Shown: in pieces, positions 31,819 to 43,810 of the stretch | How positions within the stretch are numbered: the stretch's first letter is position 1 | Layout: the number at the start of each line of letters is the position of its first letter | Assembly (NCBI RefSeq): GCF_029784135.1 | Contig: NC_073746.1 | Span: forward strand, 178,071,788-178,135,787 | DNA length: 64,000 nt | Source of the DNA: Toxorhynchites rutilus septentrionalis | Lineage: Eukaryota > Arthropoda > Insecta > Diptera > Culicidae | Direction of reading: 5' to 3' | Made by a program: the position numbers and the translations under genes | The notes under the pieces: generated by a model | Told to the model about the DNA's origin: nothing | Databases searched by the model: none | Seen by the model: only the letters and a program-made list of their open reading frames with translations

Positions 31819-33433
31819 TATAGTTAAAAAAAATAAAAAAAAATATTTTCCATAATCTTGCAGTACGACACCCATACCCAAATTTAATACGACCGCAAAG
31901 GTTTGATAGTATCTGTAACTAGAACAAAATTTATGAAAACAAAAACACCATTCTTCCACTTGATTCTTATCCTGTGGGAACAAGTAACCTTGCGATTCTT
32001 TACCATCGTAATTCATAAAATATTTCGTGATGCCATTAAAAACTAATTTGATTTCCAATACACAGATCATCGGTCGTGTGCTGCCGTTCACCTAAAAATA
32101 ACACAACCATAAAATATGATTCGGCAGCTGTTTCAAGCGCGCCTAAGGGTCTCTGAATCTCTTGCTTTCACGCCAGCATAAAGCATCAAGCGATAACAAT
32201 TTCCATTGGCTACCGTCAGCAGAAAAATATCTTGCGGTAATAAAGGAGCATCCGTTAAATTCCCGAGAATGGCTATATGCCACGAATCAATTGAAATAAC
32301 TGGTTAACAATGAGCTCCCGCACGAAAACAAATAAAAGAAACAGGTGCGCACCCTTCGGCGGGATTGAGTGGAAAATGAAGCAATACCCAATTTCCCCAC
32401 CGCGTTAGCGCGCGCCTTTTCTCTCAGCATTATCGTCACGTAACGGAGGAAATACAGAACATCCGTTGGAACAACGTGCCTCGGCGGTTCATTTTCTTCG
32501 AACAATTTCCGATCGTGGTAACGGGACGTAAACCCATTAGGTGTTGTTCGGGATGAGTTCTGTCCGTTATCTGAAGAGAAATGGTCTCAACGTTCCTTTT
32601 CCGCGGGTGTGCAAAAAATAGGAGCTGGTGGAAACCAATATGGTAACCAATATGAATAAAAGAAGCAAAGAAGGAAAAATCAGACTCTTGTTTTCCAATC
32701 TTGAGCAAAGTAACAAATAATAATATTCGATTCATTATAATATTATTGGAGCTTGAAATTCATCTGATGCTAGACTGTAAAATTAACAATGCAATAAGGA
32801 TGATCCATTGCTAAATCAGCCTACGGTTATGCATCTTTTTTGCATCGATTTTTCTTTCTCGTCAAAGGAAAAAAAACCTCTTCTCATGGCTCCAATAATA
32901 TTATAATTAAATCTGAGCCCGACGATGCGACTGCCCTCAAATCAAATTTCATTTCACTTTTTGTCATGTTCAATCAACCATAAAAATATTTTCCAGTCGA
33001 AATCTTCACTTCAAGTCGCAAATCGATTGGCTGAAATGAAAGAACATTAGTTGACAGCTAGAATAATAGCATTCAGCGAACAATGTGGACCACTGATCAA
33101 TCCCTACTCCAATCACCACAAACCAGGAAGCATTTTGAGACGGGTTGTAAACGACAGAGCAAATTCCCAGCTTGCTCCCTTGAAAAACAGCAGTAATTTG
33201 GCAAGATTGATGATGCTGATAATGGAACTATATATTGAACAATAGTGTCGGTGTGATTTCGGAGTGCTTTAGTGGCCGAAAATCGTCGATTTCCTCATTT
33301 TACTGGAGTTGTATGTTCAACGTGTCGAATCTGTTACGTTAGACTGGAATTCAGTTTGGAATAAAGTGATAGACATTTATTTTTATGCATTGCCGCAAAA
33401 CACAAGTTCATAACACTGATTGAAAATATTAAG
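31819..33433. other. No gene recognised
   Basis: No open frame here resembles a known protein, and I see no terminal repeats. The frames at 31777-32091, 32287-32505 and 32436-32735 (minus) look like chance. Confidence 0.55.
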
Positions 33434-34522
33434 GGGTTGTATATAGGACACGACCGCATATTTTCGACGTAGAACTACGCAATTATATTATGAAATTCAC
33501 TTGTTTACCCCTTCGAATATTATTTTAGGATTCATCGATTTTTTTGTAATAGATTATGTTCTTCGTTACAAATAAATTTGATGAACGTCCTTTTACGTTT
33601 GATATGATGCCTAGGACTACCAAAATATGTGAACGGAAGAATTGTCAAACGATTATTGTATTTTACATTTCCCTCTGGAGTTATTGCATATCTTATTGTA
33701 TTTTACATATATTATTGTATTTTACATTTCCCTCTGGAATTATTGCATATCTCATGTTTACGTAGTCCTCGAACTGCGAAAGTTCATTCACCTTTAGTAT
33801 CTAGAATGACGATTTTCCCAGGTTTCTCAGTTTAAAAGTACGTTTCAGGGAAACATATTCCGGTCTGCACAATGACAATCGAGTATAAAAGCACTCAACA
33901 CCAAAAAATACCCCCGACTTGCATGTATTTGCAAAACCGTTTCCCCCAGGCACAATGGTTTTGAAGTCCGTGTTAGGGAAACACAGCTTGTATGTATATT
34001 TGCAAAGCGGATTTCCACAGGTACATCGATTTTGAAGTCTGTGTTGGGAAAACCGTAAATCGGGCCAATCAAAGCTTGGCAGCTAGGGCGTTTAGATAAC
34101 GCTTGACATTTTACAGTTATTCAATAGTTCATCGCATGAAAAACAACATTTTATTAATTGTATAGACGCGTAGAAATAGTTCCTATCAATTGATGCAAAC
34201 ATCTTTCCGATTTGTTAAGAAATGCACGAGTTATAAGCATTCGAAATACGGGTAGGATTAGCACACAAATCGGCAGAACAAATGTATGGGAAAAAAAGGA
34301 GGTTCTTCTAGTTTCAATGAATTTAAACTGTTTAGAGATTAGCGAATTGTAATGTATAGCATATCAAACAAATCTTAGAGAATTTCCGATTCGATTGGTA
34401 TACAAATCATGAGAATTCGTTCACAGTGAAAATAGTTATTAACGTTCACTTTATTTCATAAAATTGTGACCTGTTTTCTGATTTGGCACCCTTCCTGAAA
34501 GACGTAGTTCTACGTCAAAAAG
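33434..34522 (-). repeat. Repeat D1, diverged member of the palindrome-marked family
   Basis: Read on the minus strand it begins TTTTTGACGTAGAACTACGT and on into CTTTC at 34522, and ends ...GCGTAGTTCTACGTCG, then GCGGTCGTGTC near 33434. Copy D2 (38231-40085, plus) shares about 270 bases at the start and the same last 45 bases. The ends correspond to those of A/B/C (start GACGTAGGACTACGTCTTTC, end AGTCCTACGTC...TTGCGGTTATACC). No coding frame is convincing. Confidence 0.68.
33917..34058 (+). repeat. Two-unit tandem repeat of about 70 bases in D1
   Basis: Units starting TGCATGTATTTGCAAAACCG (about 33919) and TGTATGTATATTTGCAAAGC (about 33989) share TTTTGAAGTC(C/T)GTGTT(A/G)GG(G)AAA. They form a diverged duplication with period near 70. 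Confidence 0.7.
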
Positions 34523-35243
34523 TTTTTGATTCAATGATTCATTCAATTGAAATGACGTTACTCGTCAAAATCATGGGAGCATTCCAACGGGGTAAAATAG
34601 TAAAAAATGTTTTGGAGTGGAGACGAACGATTGAAATGTCATTGGTTTCGACTCTCGATGGATCGATAGCTATTTTCAAAAATCCAAACAACCGCAGCTC
34701 GAATCCCTTCGGTGCAACTTTCTTAATATTTTTCACCCCCACCACCATTTATTTTAAACATTTATATCCCTCTTTTACTAGAAGTCAATTGAATAATTCA
34801 TATTTTTACAAGCATAAATGTTCTCAAATATACAAAGGACGAAACAGGCGAAGCATGTAATGTATGTATTTTCCGCCTATTGCTTGATTCCTATGACTAT
34901 AATTAATCGACAATAGTCGTATTGGATGCATATGAGGGGCTTAGAATGAAAGGGGTGTAAGTGATTTGATCGATTTCTCTACATCGACTTTCTCTTTTGG
35001 TCATAACTTAGCTGCAAATACATTCCCAGCTGTATTTGACAATGCGGAAAATAGGTCAAAACCTCATCTATCGGATTCTATAGCAAACTCAAATTGGAAC
35101 GTTTTTGCAGTTGAGTTATTAACTGAAAAAAAAGTTGATGAAGAGAAATCTATCAAGTCACTTACACCCCTTGCATTCTATGCTCCTCATATATAAGTTG
35201 TAGATTCATCGAAACTAATTCGCAAGTATGTGCCATATATGTA
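34523..35243. other. No gene recognised
   Basis: Anonymous AT-rich DNA between D1 and a short MITE. Frames at 34483-34860 and 34966-35196 (plus) match no family known to me. Confidence 0.5.
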
Positions 35244-35432
35244 CACTAGGATGGCAATGGATGTATGGGAGAAATTTCATCATCGAATTTCAAAAACCGA
35301 CCATCTACATTTTGTTTATTGGCCCAAAAAAATGATCTGTGCAAAGTTTCAGCTCGATCGGACATGATTTAGGGGTGCCTCAAAGCGCTCAAAGTTTTGA
35401 TTTTTTGACCATTTTCGCTGCCACCCTAATGT
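35244..35432. mobile_element. Short TA-flanked MITE
   Basis: About 190 bases between CACTAGGATGGCAATGG (35244) and the inverse of CATTAGGGTGGCAGCG (ends 35432), with TA on both sides. The homologous second copy of the surrounding repeat (about 55110-55130) lacks this insert, which supports a real insertion. Confidence 0.72.
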
Positions 35433-35865
35433 ACACCCAAAGTTAATTTTTCGAACATGTTATGGCATCCCAATTTATTACATTAAATGAGCTGAAAAAT
35501 AACAGAAAATGTTGTACTCCCCAATACATGTATATCATTTGTATAATATATATGCTAGAGCCAATATGAGCGAGCGAAACAGGAGACATATTTAAATGAA
35601 AGCATATTTTAGCTTCAGCTTTTCGTATAGTTTGCCAACTGCACGGCCCAGACGAAGAAGGATATATTCTCGTTCATGTTATTCTTTATCCTCTTAGAAA
35701 ACACTTTCCAACTTCATGTTATGATGAGGTGTAACATTATCACGCTTCTTTATAAGAGCACTGGCAGTTATATGAATAGCGTGGTCGTGTGAAACAGCTT
35801 CGCATTCCAGTCGACCATGGTTCGATCCCCATTGACATCGTATGGACGTTTTTTAGCACAATCCC
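35433..35865 (+). repeat. Repeat R, copy 1, ending in a tRNA-like module
   Basis: Homologous by eye to 55110-56350 (minus the X1 insert): shared blocks include ATGAGCGAGCGAAACA, AAAACACTTTCCAACTTCAT and GGTTCGATCCCC. The last about 80 bases look like a tRNA (see next entry). Orientation is unusual for a SINE, because the tRNA-like part is at the downstream end. Confidence 0.7.
35765..35840 (+). ncRNA. tRNA-like sequence with pol III A and B boxes (copy 1)
   Basis: It holds an A-box-like TAGCGTGGTCG and a consensus B box GGTTCGATCCC about 45 bases apart, and is followed at about 35850 by TTTTTT, a pol III terminator. I cannot fold a convincing acceptor stem, so this is a tRNA-derived sequence rather than a working tRNA gene. 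Confidence 0.45.
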
Positions 35866-35956
35866 AAATGAAATGAGAAAATAAAACAGAAAGAGATGTC
35901 TGCTCGCATACATACAAACCAATTTAAGCTTTTAAAACAGCTTATTATTTGCGCAT

Positions 35957-36184
35957 TTGATCCTCCAGCACAAATCCGTGTTGAAAGGTACCCGATTTCT
36001 GTCCGTAGAAGAGGCGAAGAAAAAAGCGACGCGGCTTTTGAACGCAATCACAAAAGAAGAGTTTCAGCACTGCTTCGAACAATGGAAAAAACGAATGGAA
36101 AGGTGTGTGAGGAGTCAAGGGGAGTATATTGAAGAGGAGCATATCGTTGTACCGTATTTTTTAAAATATAACCCTTTTTGGTAA
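35957..36184 (+). pseudogene. Isolated C-terminal fragment of a mariner transposase
   Basis: The frame ends with KGTRFLSVEEAKKKATRLLN, followed by EEFQHCFEQWKKRMERCV and GEYIEEEHI, the characteristic C-terminal tail of mariner-family transposases. Nothing upstream restores the catalytic core; the flanks are repeat R and anonymous DNA. A truncated relic. Confidence 0.75.
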
Positions 36185-36729
36185 CCAGTCTCATTATTTA
36201 ATAGCCATACCTCGTAATTATGAAAGTATATATTTTCTAAAATATTTAAAAAAAAGCAGAGTACACTTATCCCCCTATTTACACGGTACCTGCTTTACAC
36301 GATTTCGCTTTTGCACGGTATGTGAAATAATAAATTTTGAAAAATTTGAAGAATGTATATATGTAGTTCATATAAAAACAAGTAAAATAATTTTGACTAC
36401 GATTGCGATTTTATGTTCCAGAATTGGCAAGTTATCAATTTACTAGCATTTTTGGAGTCTTGCTGTGTGGTTTTGGTAAATTTTTCAAACTCTTAGAATG
36501 CCAGGAATATCTACAAAAATGAAAAGTAAAAGAAAGTTATATCTTCGGCTTTCTGATGAAAATCTCTTTAATAAATTTAATGATGAATAAAGCAAAACAA
36601 ATCTACGCAGCTGTTAATTGAATCTTTTATCACTAAGTCTGAAGTCGAATCTGAGATCTTCCTGAATTCGTCGACTGTTACTTTTTATTTTGATTTGTTG
36701 TGCAACGTAAGAACTTCATGACATTTACT
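36185..36729. other. No gene recognised
   Basis: AT-rich sequence between the mariner relic and the Penelope-like fragment, without recognisable frames. Confidence 0.5.
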
Positions 36730-36864
36730 AAGACGCGACGCGAGACAAGACAAACACTTATTGTTCTTACTATTTGAACGGTTTAAAAATTACCTTAAAT
36801 GTCGACCGGTTTCGGGCGCGAAGCTGCCCATCTATGGGACAATGTCCGACTGATTAAGGCCGTT

Positions 36865-37277
36865 TTATATTATCAGGCACGTAGCGAAAACGGCACGTAC
36901 CAACACCGGCAGACAAATACACGATGTATTCATATCATCAGGCATAGCAACTCCTCTGTACGGACCGGCAGCGCAGACGGAGCGGAGAAATGCTACTGGT
37001 GATTGAACCGATGTTGTACCGAAGAGCGACGAACGCACCCACACCACGAACTTCGACGTTGGGTTTGTATGTATGGTGCTACTCGCCCATGTAGTTCGTG
37101 CCCGGCACCGGCAAAATATTCTTTTCGAGAATTCCTTCATGCATTTGTCTGAAGCGTGCTGTGTATGCCCGGAGCCGTTCCGCTATATATACGCATACAC
37201 ATTTGAAACACACGCAATAATATTTGTCTTGCATGAAACGTGCCGTGCCGGTTACGCTACGTGCCTGATAATATAAT
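36865..37277. mobile_element. Inverted-repeat MITE in the Penelope 3' region
   Basis: TATATTATCAGGCACGTAGC (36865 onward) and its inverse ending near 37277 form termini of about 30 bases, continuing through GGCAC. The 413-base interior has no coding frame. The target duplication is not clear in the AT-rich flanks. Confidence 0.65.
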
Positions 37278-37338
37278 ATTACCTTTACTCGTTGTCTTCG
37301 TGCGTGTTGTGCAGTCATCCGAAGGTTGAAGAGTTAAA

Positions 37339-37735
37339 TTACTGAATTCTCGGCGCCGTTAAGTTGAACAAACATGATGTGATGTGAGGATCATCTTCAT
37401 TCATCAGCGGCTTCTGGGAGTTACTGATGAACATTGATTCCCATGCGTTAAATTGTGTTAACTTTCGGACGTATTTTATCAGCTTTGCTTTCGTCCAATC
37501 GATGTTGTGGTCAAGGCTAGTGGTGTGTACCGCTACTGCTGAGTCATTTGGTTTGCTGTTATCTACTGCCGTTCTATGCTCCCTTATGCGTACCTTAACT
37601 TTCGACGAGTTTGCCTGATATATACAGCAGGGAAATCTCGGCACGGTATTTCATAAATCCCGGATTGCTCATCGGGAGAAATCTTGTCCTTCAGGTTACA
37701 TAGCAAATCACGAAGGGTATTTTCGCTTTTATACA
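37339..37735 (-). pseudogene. Penelope-type GIY-YIG endonuclease domain
   Basis: Minus-strand reading gives NTLRDLLCNLKDKI, then GIYEIPCRDFPAVYIRQTRR (GIY-YIG core; the usual Gly in YIGQT is Arg). After a frameshift near 37620 it continues VRIREHRTAVDNSKPNDSAV, HTTSLDHNIDW and NAWESMFISNSQ..LMNEDD with the conserved Glu. This order is that of Penelope-like reverse transcriptases, whose C-terminal GIY-YIG nuclease nicks the target. Stop at 37339. Frameshift and truncation make it non-functional. Confidence 0.82.
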
Positions 37736-37740
37736 CTATG

Positions 37741-38230
37741 CTTGTCTTTTAAGTGGGATCTAATCTCTCAATGGGATGTAGTATCATTATAAATAAATAA
37801 AAAAAAGAAAACATTTTAGTGTATTGAATTACCCTATATCGTGTATACTAATTTTAGCGTGTTTCACCTATACAAACCGTCATGATAAACAACAAAAATA
37901 TTTTTTTCTGATGACAACGAGCACTGATTTATTCCCCTTTATTCCGCGCGGCGAATAACTTGTCACTAGGTGAGATTTGAAGTGTTATCCTCATATGTTA
38001 TCGACTAAGGTATCAAATAAGGGCTGAAAAATAAAATGGCCTCCAGTATGGAACAAGAAACACTGCTATCTCAAGTCACTCACGGTACAGAATAAAGCGG
38101 GTTATTTTGCTTGCTAAAAATTTTATGTTTTATTGGCGAATAAGTACATGTCCAGTGAAACCAATGTTCTAATAATGAACACACAGGTCTGTTAGTTGTG
38201 CTTATATGATGAGTACCGGTTAGTTTCTTC
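37741..38230. other. No gene recognised
   Basis: AT-rich DNA with no recognisable coding frame or repeat boundaries. Confidence 0.5.
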
Positions 38231-40085
38231 ATTTTTGACGTAGAAATACGTCTTTCATTAAGGGTGCCAAATCAGAAAACAGGTCACGTTTTTGTGAAAT
38301 AAAGTTAACGTTAATAACTATTATTGCCGCTAACGGATTTTGGCGATTTACATACCAAACGAATCGGAAATTCCCTAAGATTTGTTAGATATGCTATACA
38401 TTACAATCCCATAGTCCGTATATGGTTTAAATTGATGAAAATTGGAAGCGTTCCCATTTCCTCATACATTCGTTCGGACCTTTGTGTGATTTCCTGAACA
38501 GAGCTATCAATAACGAGCAAACGTATAACGAAGAGGAAATCGTAAGATGTATAGTCTTTGTGAACAAAGGAAAAGAAGAAGAACGAAGGGGAATATTTGC
38601 CTAGAGTATAAACAGTGGATCTCGCTGAGTCAAACATTCATTCTTCGTGAGGAAATCGACTGAACAACAGCGTTGCTGGATGGCGAGGGATCGAATGCCT
38701 TTCTCAAGGTAATGAGGGTGGAGGAGTAATATTATGGATAAAGTAAAGTTTTCCAAGGGCCAAGAGACGAATGAAGTGAAGAAGTTTAAAGTCTCAAGCA
38801 AGGAAGGAAGGCAAACTTTCTGTTTTCAAAGCAATGAATATCGCTTGTTCTTCCTTGTTTCGCGTCATCACATGTCTTCGTTTCGGATTGAGCTGTGGAC
38901 GCGACCAAATTACTCACTCGCTGATGTATCTGGCATTGCAATCATTGCATCAAACTGACGCCATTGCATTAAGGTTTTGAGCTATACAATTGTGTGGGGA
39001 ATCATCAAGCTAGGCTATCGTCAGCTCACCAAGAAAATAAATGTTCTGGAATTTTGTCAATGATTTGTTTTCGCATGACGGTAGGAAAATTTTCTCCACA
39101 AAGGATAGCTAAGCTAATCTAGACTGGCAATTTTAATAGAAAGGGCTTCTGTTGAGAAAAGCGCAAAACGGAGATAAGTGTATATTTGGTTGCTTCAAGC
39201 CATCGATATATGGATATTTATGTGCGTACGTGTGTGTTTCATAACCCGTACGTAAAAATAGTGCATCTTCGCTACGCTGAAACCTCATTTGTATTTGTTC
39301 CCGTATGCATTGGCCATGTAACGATGCAACAATCGCCTATTTTTTTATACTATGATTGACGATTTTTTGGTGTTGCAAATTATGCAGTCGTAATGATACA
39401 TATAAACAAGGAAGGGAGATAGCGGGAGGGAAATATTAATAGTATTAGTATTGAATCTCTGCTGAGGCAAATATTCAGCCTTTTTCCAAGCAGTTGACAT
39501 TGATTGTTATCTGTCATCAATACATTGAACTGATGCTATGGAGAAGCAGGTGTTAATATTGTGTACAGAAAAATTGTTTGGGGAATACCAAGTTATTCAA
39601 TAAGTTACAATAAGTTAATAATTTATTTGGGCTCGCGTGCCAATCGCAAAACTGCTTTCAACTAGGATTGGATTTGCGCTAATCTTGATCATAATGAAGC
39701 AGTGCTACTCTTTTCGAGGTTATTGAGATTAACAGATCGAGTTTATTTCGTTTATTTAGTCACCAAGAAAGTAAATGTCGTTCTGGTATTTTGTATGTGA
39801 TTTTATTTCGCTTGCCAGTAGCAAAACTTTCTCCACTAAGGATGACAGCTGCGCTTATCTCGAGCATGTATTGTTCTGCGAGCACAAGAATGAATCATCA
39901 AACAATTATCTTCAAATGATTTTACAATAAAAAAAACATTTCAGGGCGACCAAACTAGTAGAATGGTTATTTCAAAATTTTCTTAGCATTATAAAATAAT
40001 ATCTGCAGTTATAAACAAGCGACTTGAATTAAACTACAGCGTAGTTCTACGTCAACAATGCGGTCGTGTCTTGAACGCAACCTCC
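38231..40085 (+). repeat. Repeat D2, partner of D1 in opposite orientation
   Basis: Begins TTTTTGACGTAGAAATACGT at 38231 and ends AGTTCTACGTCAAC, then GCGGTCGTGTC near 40085. Start (about 270 bases) and end (about 45 bases) are homologous to D1, which lies 3.7 kb away in inverse orientation, so the pair forms long inverted repeats (outer arms 33434/40085, inner arms 34522/38231). At 1.85 kb it is longer than D1 and may hold an unrecognised insert. Confidence 0.65.
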
Positions 40086-40257
40086 TATAATTTTTTTTTC
40101 TCAACATCGTGTTTCATCGAGTTAATCGATTTGGCAATTGAAGCATCTATATATCACACCACTTGTATTGTTGGTTGCATAACTCAAGGTGCATTCATGA
40201 CCGTGATAAGTTATTGGTCGTCAGAATTGCTGTTGAGGAAAAATAGAGATTTTATTT

Positions 40258-40711
40258 CGTATAAATCTTGTCAGCAACGATCTCTGTAGTCGAGGTTATC
40301 ACAACATCGAGAATGTTGTTTGGTCGTGAGAAATGTATCTTGTAGCCAGATCGAATTTAAAAAACTTTCTTCAGGCCCGAGGTAAACAACCCAATGTCCC
40401 AGTGCGGGGTGTGTTGGCTCAGTCAGGCCTTGATTACATGTCCCAAATTGATCTTTTCCTCAAAACTATCGATCTCCGCGTTTATTCATCAGTATTGTCC
40501 AAACCTCCTTTTTGACCCTTCCTATCTCTGATAAAAAAATGTCACCCTACTAACCTCGAGGCGTCCGCGAGTAATCTTTTCCCCATCACCGCAAAATTAG
40601 AATAACCAAATTTTAAATAAAATTTACAACCAAATTAGATTTATAGAATTTGGCTTCTTTAAACTTATGTAACTGAGTCTGTACAATTAAACGATTTATA
40701 AAAAAAATAAG
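40258..40711 (+). mobile_element. 5'-truncated I-element tail
   Basis: About 450 bases matching I-element 22210-22775: the end of ORF2 (readable at 40333-40515 as NVPVRGVLAQSGLDYMSQID..FLKTIDLRV) and the 3' UTR with CCGCGAGTAATC, AACTTATGTAACTGAG and an A-rich end after AAACGATTTA. This is a typical dead-on-arrival LINE insertion. The diverged tail shows it is older than the copy at 16755. Confidence 0.85.
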
Positions 40712-41830
40712 ATTATTATAGTAGCCAGTTTTATGTACAGGACAGAAAGTTGAATTGGTTTCTCGTTCACATAAAATAGAAGAATATATTGAGAATTATT
40801 CTATGTTATCAAACCAAGTGGGAAACGTTGACAAACTTTCTCATTTGTTGTGTAGGTGTGCGGTGAATGCATTAGTTCGATATCATGCAGCTTCCACTCT
40901 TACGATGCAGTTTGCTTTCCTTTTCCAGAATGCTTCCACCTGTCAACGGTGGTTTCAAATTATTTTCGGATCCAACTTCGGCCAAACGGATGCAAGCTGC
41001 AAAATATATGTGACAACGGTGACCTCCGTCCAGCTCTCCACCACAGAAAGGACCAAATGTGTTCCTAACCGTGACAATTTTTATAGAAGAGTTTCCACAG
41101 TTTGATCATTTTTTCATTCCTCTTTTTCATTCACGTGACCAATGTGGTTTGGGAATTTGAGATAACACGGTGCAGCAGTGGGACCAGCAGTAAATCGAGT
41201 GAACAAACACAGCGTGATGTATGGTTGTGGATATTGACCGAGTCAATACAAAAAGACTTGCCATTAATAATGTGCTTGTGCACAAATCAAATTTCGTTCC
41301 CGGCTACCTGTAATAAACTCGGAACCCCATAACCCTAAGCTACCGCGGGTGAAATTTATTGACTTTGGTTCGTTACGTTTCGCCACCGATGTTTATTTTT
41401 CGAATAATGTTTTCCCTATTGATTGCATTGGAAATGTTTGGGCTTAGCGGCTTTCAACTCCCGCTGGTGAGTGCCTGCAAATTGTCGAAAGCTTTGTGAC
41501 AGTGGAAATTAATTTCAGATTCTATTGAAATAATTTAGATCATGATTCAAGATGTCATTGAAATAAAATTATATTTTGATTTTGATTAGATTTCATGCCA
41601 CATCTTGCTTCACTTAAACCAACATATAAGGATTGTTACTTTCAGTTGACAACACTTTTGGATATATGTATGTGCCATTTTTGACAGCCGTCACTTGTTT
41701 TGTATTTAATACTGCTGATTTGCCCTCTGTATTTCTTTTTTACTACTCACATGACCCATATTAACTGGAAGAAAAACAATAAAAGAGTCTTACTATACAA
41801 TTTAATGCTGAAGTCCAAAAATTATTATTT
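40712..41830. other. No gene recognised
   Basis: The 116-aa plus frame at 40755-41105 has no similarity I can name. The rest is AT-rich DNA. Confidence 0.5.
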
Positions 41831-41984
41831 TATATAATAGGAGTACCGGTAAGTTCCTTGGTTTTTGTTTTCAAAAACTAATGCTTTATTCTGCAAAAAT
41901 GGTAACAAATTTAATACTCAAAGTATTGCTCATCACAAGTTTTTCCCATCTTTCTGGCAATTCACGGATCCATTTGTAGAAATA

Positions 41985-42921
41985 ATCGGCTAACCACGAA
42001 TCGATCCAATTTTTGACTTCATCAAAATTGGAGAAATGCTGGTCAACCAGGCCATGTTACATCGATCGAAAAAGGTAGTAATCGGATTGATCAAAGTCTG
42101 GAGAATAGGGCGGTGGGATAGGACCTCCCATTTCTGCGTTTCCAAGTATGTTTTGACCGGTTTCTTGACATGCGGACGAGTATTATCATGCAGCAAAATA
42201 ACTTTATCGTGTCGTTGCTCGTATTGTGACCGTTTTTCCTTCAGTGCACGGCTCAAACGCATCGTCGGTAGAGTTCCTCCGTAATGGTTTCATTCGGTTT
42301 TAGCAGCTCATAGTACACCACTCCCAGCTGGTCCCACCAAATAGACAGAATAACCTTCTGGCCGTGAATATTCCGCGAGGCCGTTGATGTTAATGCATGG
42401 CCACCCCCATACGTTATCCGACGATTAGGATTGTCGTAATGGACCCACTTTTTATCGCCAGTAACGATTCGATGCAAAAAACCCTTTCTTTTATGCCGTT
42501 GGGGCAGTTGTTCGCACGTGAAAAAACGGCATTCGACGTCTCGTGGCTTCAATTCATACTGCACCCAATGTCCTATCTTTCGGATCATTCCCATTGCTTT
42601 TAAACGATCGAATATGGTTTGCCGAGCTACTCCAAGTGTATCTGCAAGTTCTTGTTGCGTTTGTGACGGATCTTGATCGAGTAAAGCCTCCAATTCTTCA
42701 TCTTCAAACTTTTATGGCGGTCCGGAACGTTATTCGTCTTCTATGTCAAAATTACCACTTTTAAACTGTGCAAACCACGTCTGACAAGTTCGCTCAGTTG
42801 GAGCATGATCACCATAAACTGCCCCCCATATGCGATGACTTTCCGCAGCTTTTTTCTTCATATTGAAGTAATGAAGTAACACTCCCCGCCGAAACACTCT
42901 CGTTAGTACGAAATTCGACAT
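41985..42921 (-). pseudogene. Mariner transposase (DD34D), nearly full length, frameshifted
   Basis: From 42921 the frame gives the first HTH (HYFNMKKKAAESHRI..HAPTERTCQTWFAQFKSGNF). A stop or shift near 42730 is followed by the second HTH (QTQQELADTLGVARQTIFDR), YELKPRDVECRFFTCEQL and the first Asp in VTGDKKWVHYDN. Next come WWDQLGVVYYELLKPNETIT, then, after a shift near 42255, the second Asp in LLHDNTRPHV. A last shift near 42110 hides the third Asp (SDYYLFRSM) in another frame. So all three Asp residues exist but in different frames. The terminal repeats of this element are not clear; a plausible extent is about 41830-43080. Confidence 0.85.
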
Positions 42922-43080
42922 ATTAGAAGTGGCAAAAAACTATTGTTTACGCTTCCACTTTTTGACATATCCTGAGAAAGACGCGCAATGACAGTAGTTT
43001 TCCAACGAATGTCTGGAAATTTGATTCACTGGAATAGTAATCAAGTTACGTCGCTTTTTGACAGATAATGTTTAGTTTGA

Positions 43081-43810
43081 AATTTGTACAAACATTATTT
43101 TGTTTACCACTCTTCAATAATCATCATTGGCAAACAATGTCGAACATCGAACATGGAAAAAAATCAACTGAATTTTCAAGGTAACCTAATGATGTACCGA
43201 GAGTCTCGAAGAATAGACCAAAAGAATATTTTAGGCATCCAATAACAGAATGTTTACTCGTGTATTGTGTCGAATATATTTGATCAGTACACGTTGATAA
43301 AATTTTATCTGTCCAAAAAAGTGTCAAATGTTTGGCTTTGGCCAAGCGGTGTATAAGCACTCTAAGTAGATGCAAGTGGACTTTGGATTCCGTGGTACGG
43401 GTAATCTAGATAATGGCTAACGAGCAAACGTGAAAATTATACGCTCGGCTGCTCCGCTCGGCGGAAAATCATATCCTGATATCATTCTGCAAATTGAAAT
43501 CCCCAGCTCATGAACATTTTGCCAATGTCAGTCGGCATACCTCAGCAGGATTGAGGTTCTGTTCCCTCACGAGGGAATTAATCATCATGGCAAGTGGCAT
43601 GGTGGAACGATAACCCGGGTCTATTCTGAATTACGGTGGTATATATGTTCGCATCTTATGTGGCTGCGGAGATTGAAATTTAGTACAGACAAGACAGACA
43701 GCGACAATCAGATGAACACACGTATAGTCTGTTTATCACACTTATCGAAGGTGATGATATATATTACAACGAAAACTTTAAGTGTAAAGTGCATTAAAAT
43801 TCCAAAATTG
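43081..43810. other. No gene recognised
   Basis: No convincing frame or repeat boundary was found between the mariner and repeat copy B. Confidence 0.5.

Larger units (their letters stand above)
36730..37740 (-). mobile_element. Penelope-like element, 5'-truncated 3' end
   Basis: The minus strand carries the C-terminal linker and GIY-YIG domain of a Penelope-like element (see next), followed downstream by a 3' region containing ATGTCGACCGGTTTCGGGCG (36799-36818) and a MITE-like inverted repeat (36865-37277). The reverse transcriptase is missing, as expected from 5' truncation. The ends are approximate. Confidence 0.75.

Noticed and set aside
35765..35840. Functional tRNA gene
   Set aside because: Boxes A and B are present, but no convincing acceptor stem pairs and the sequence is part of a dispersed repeat.
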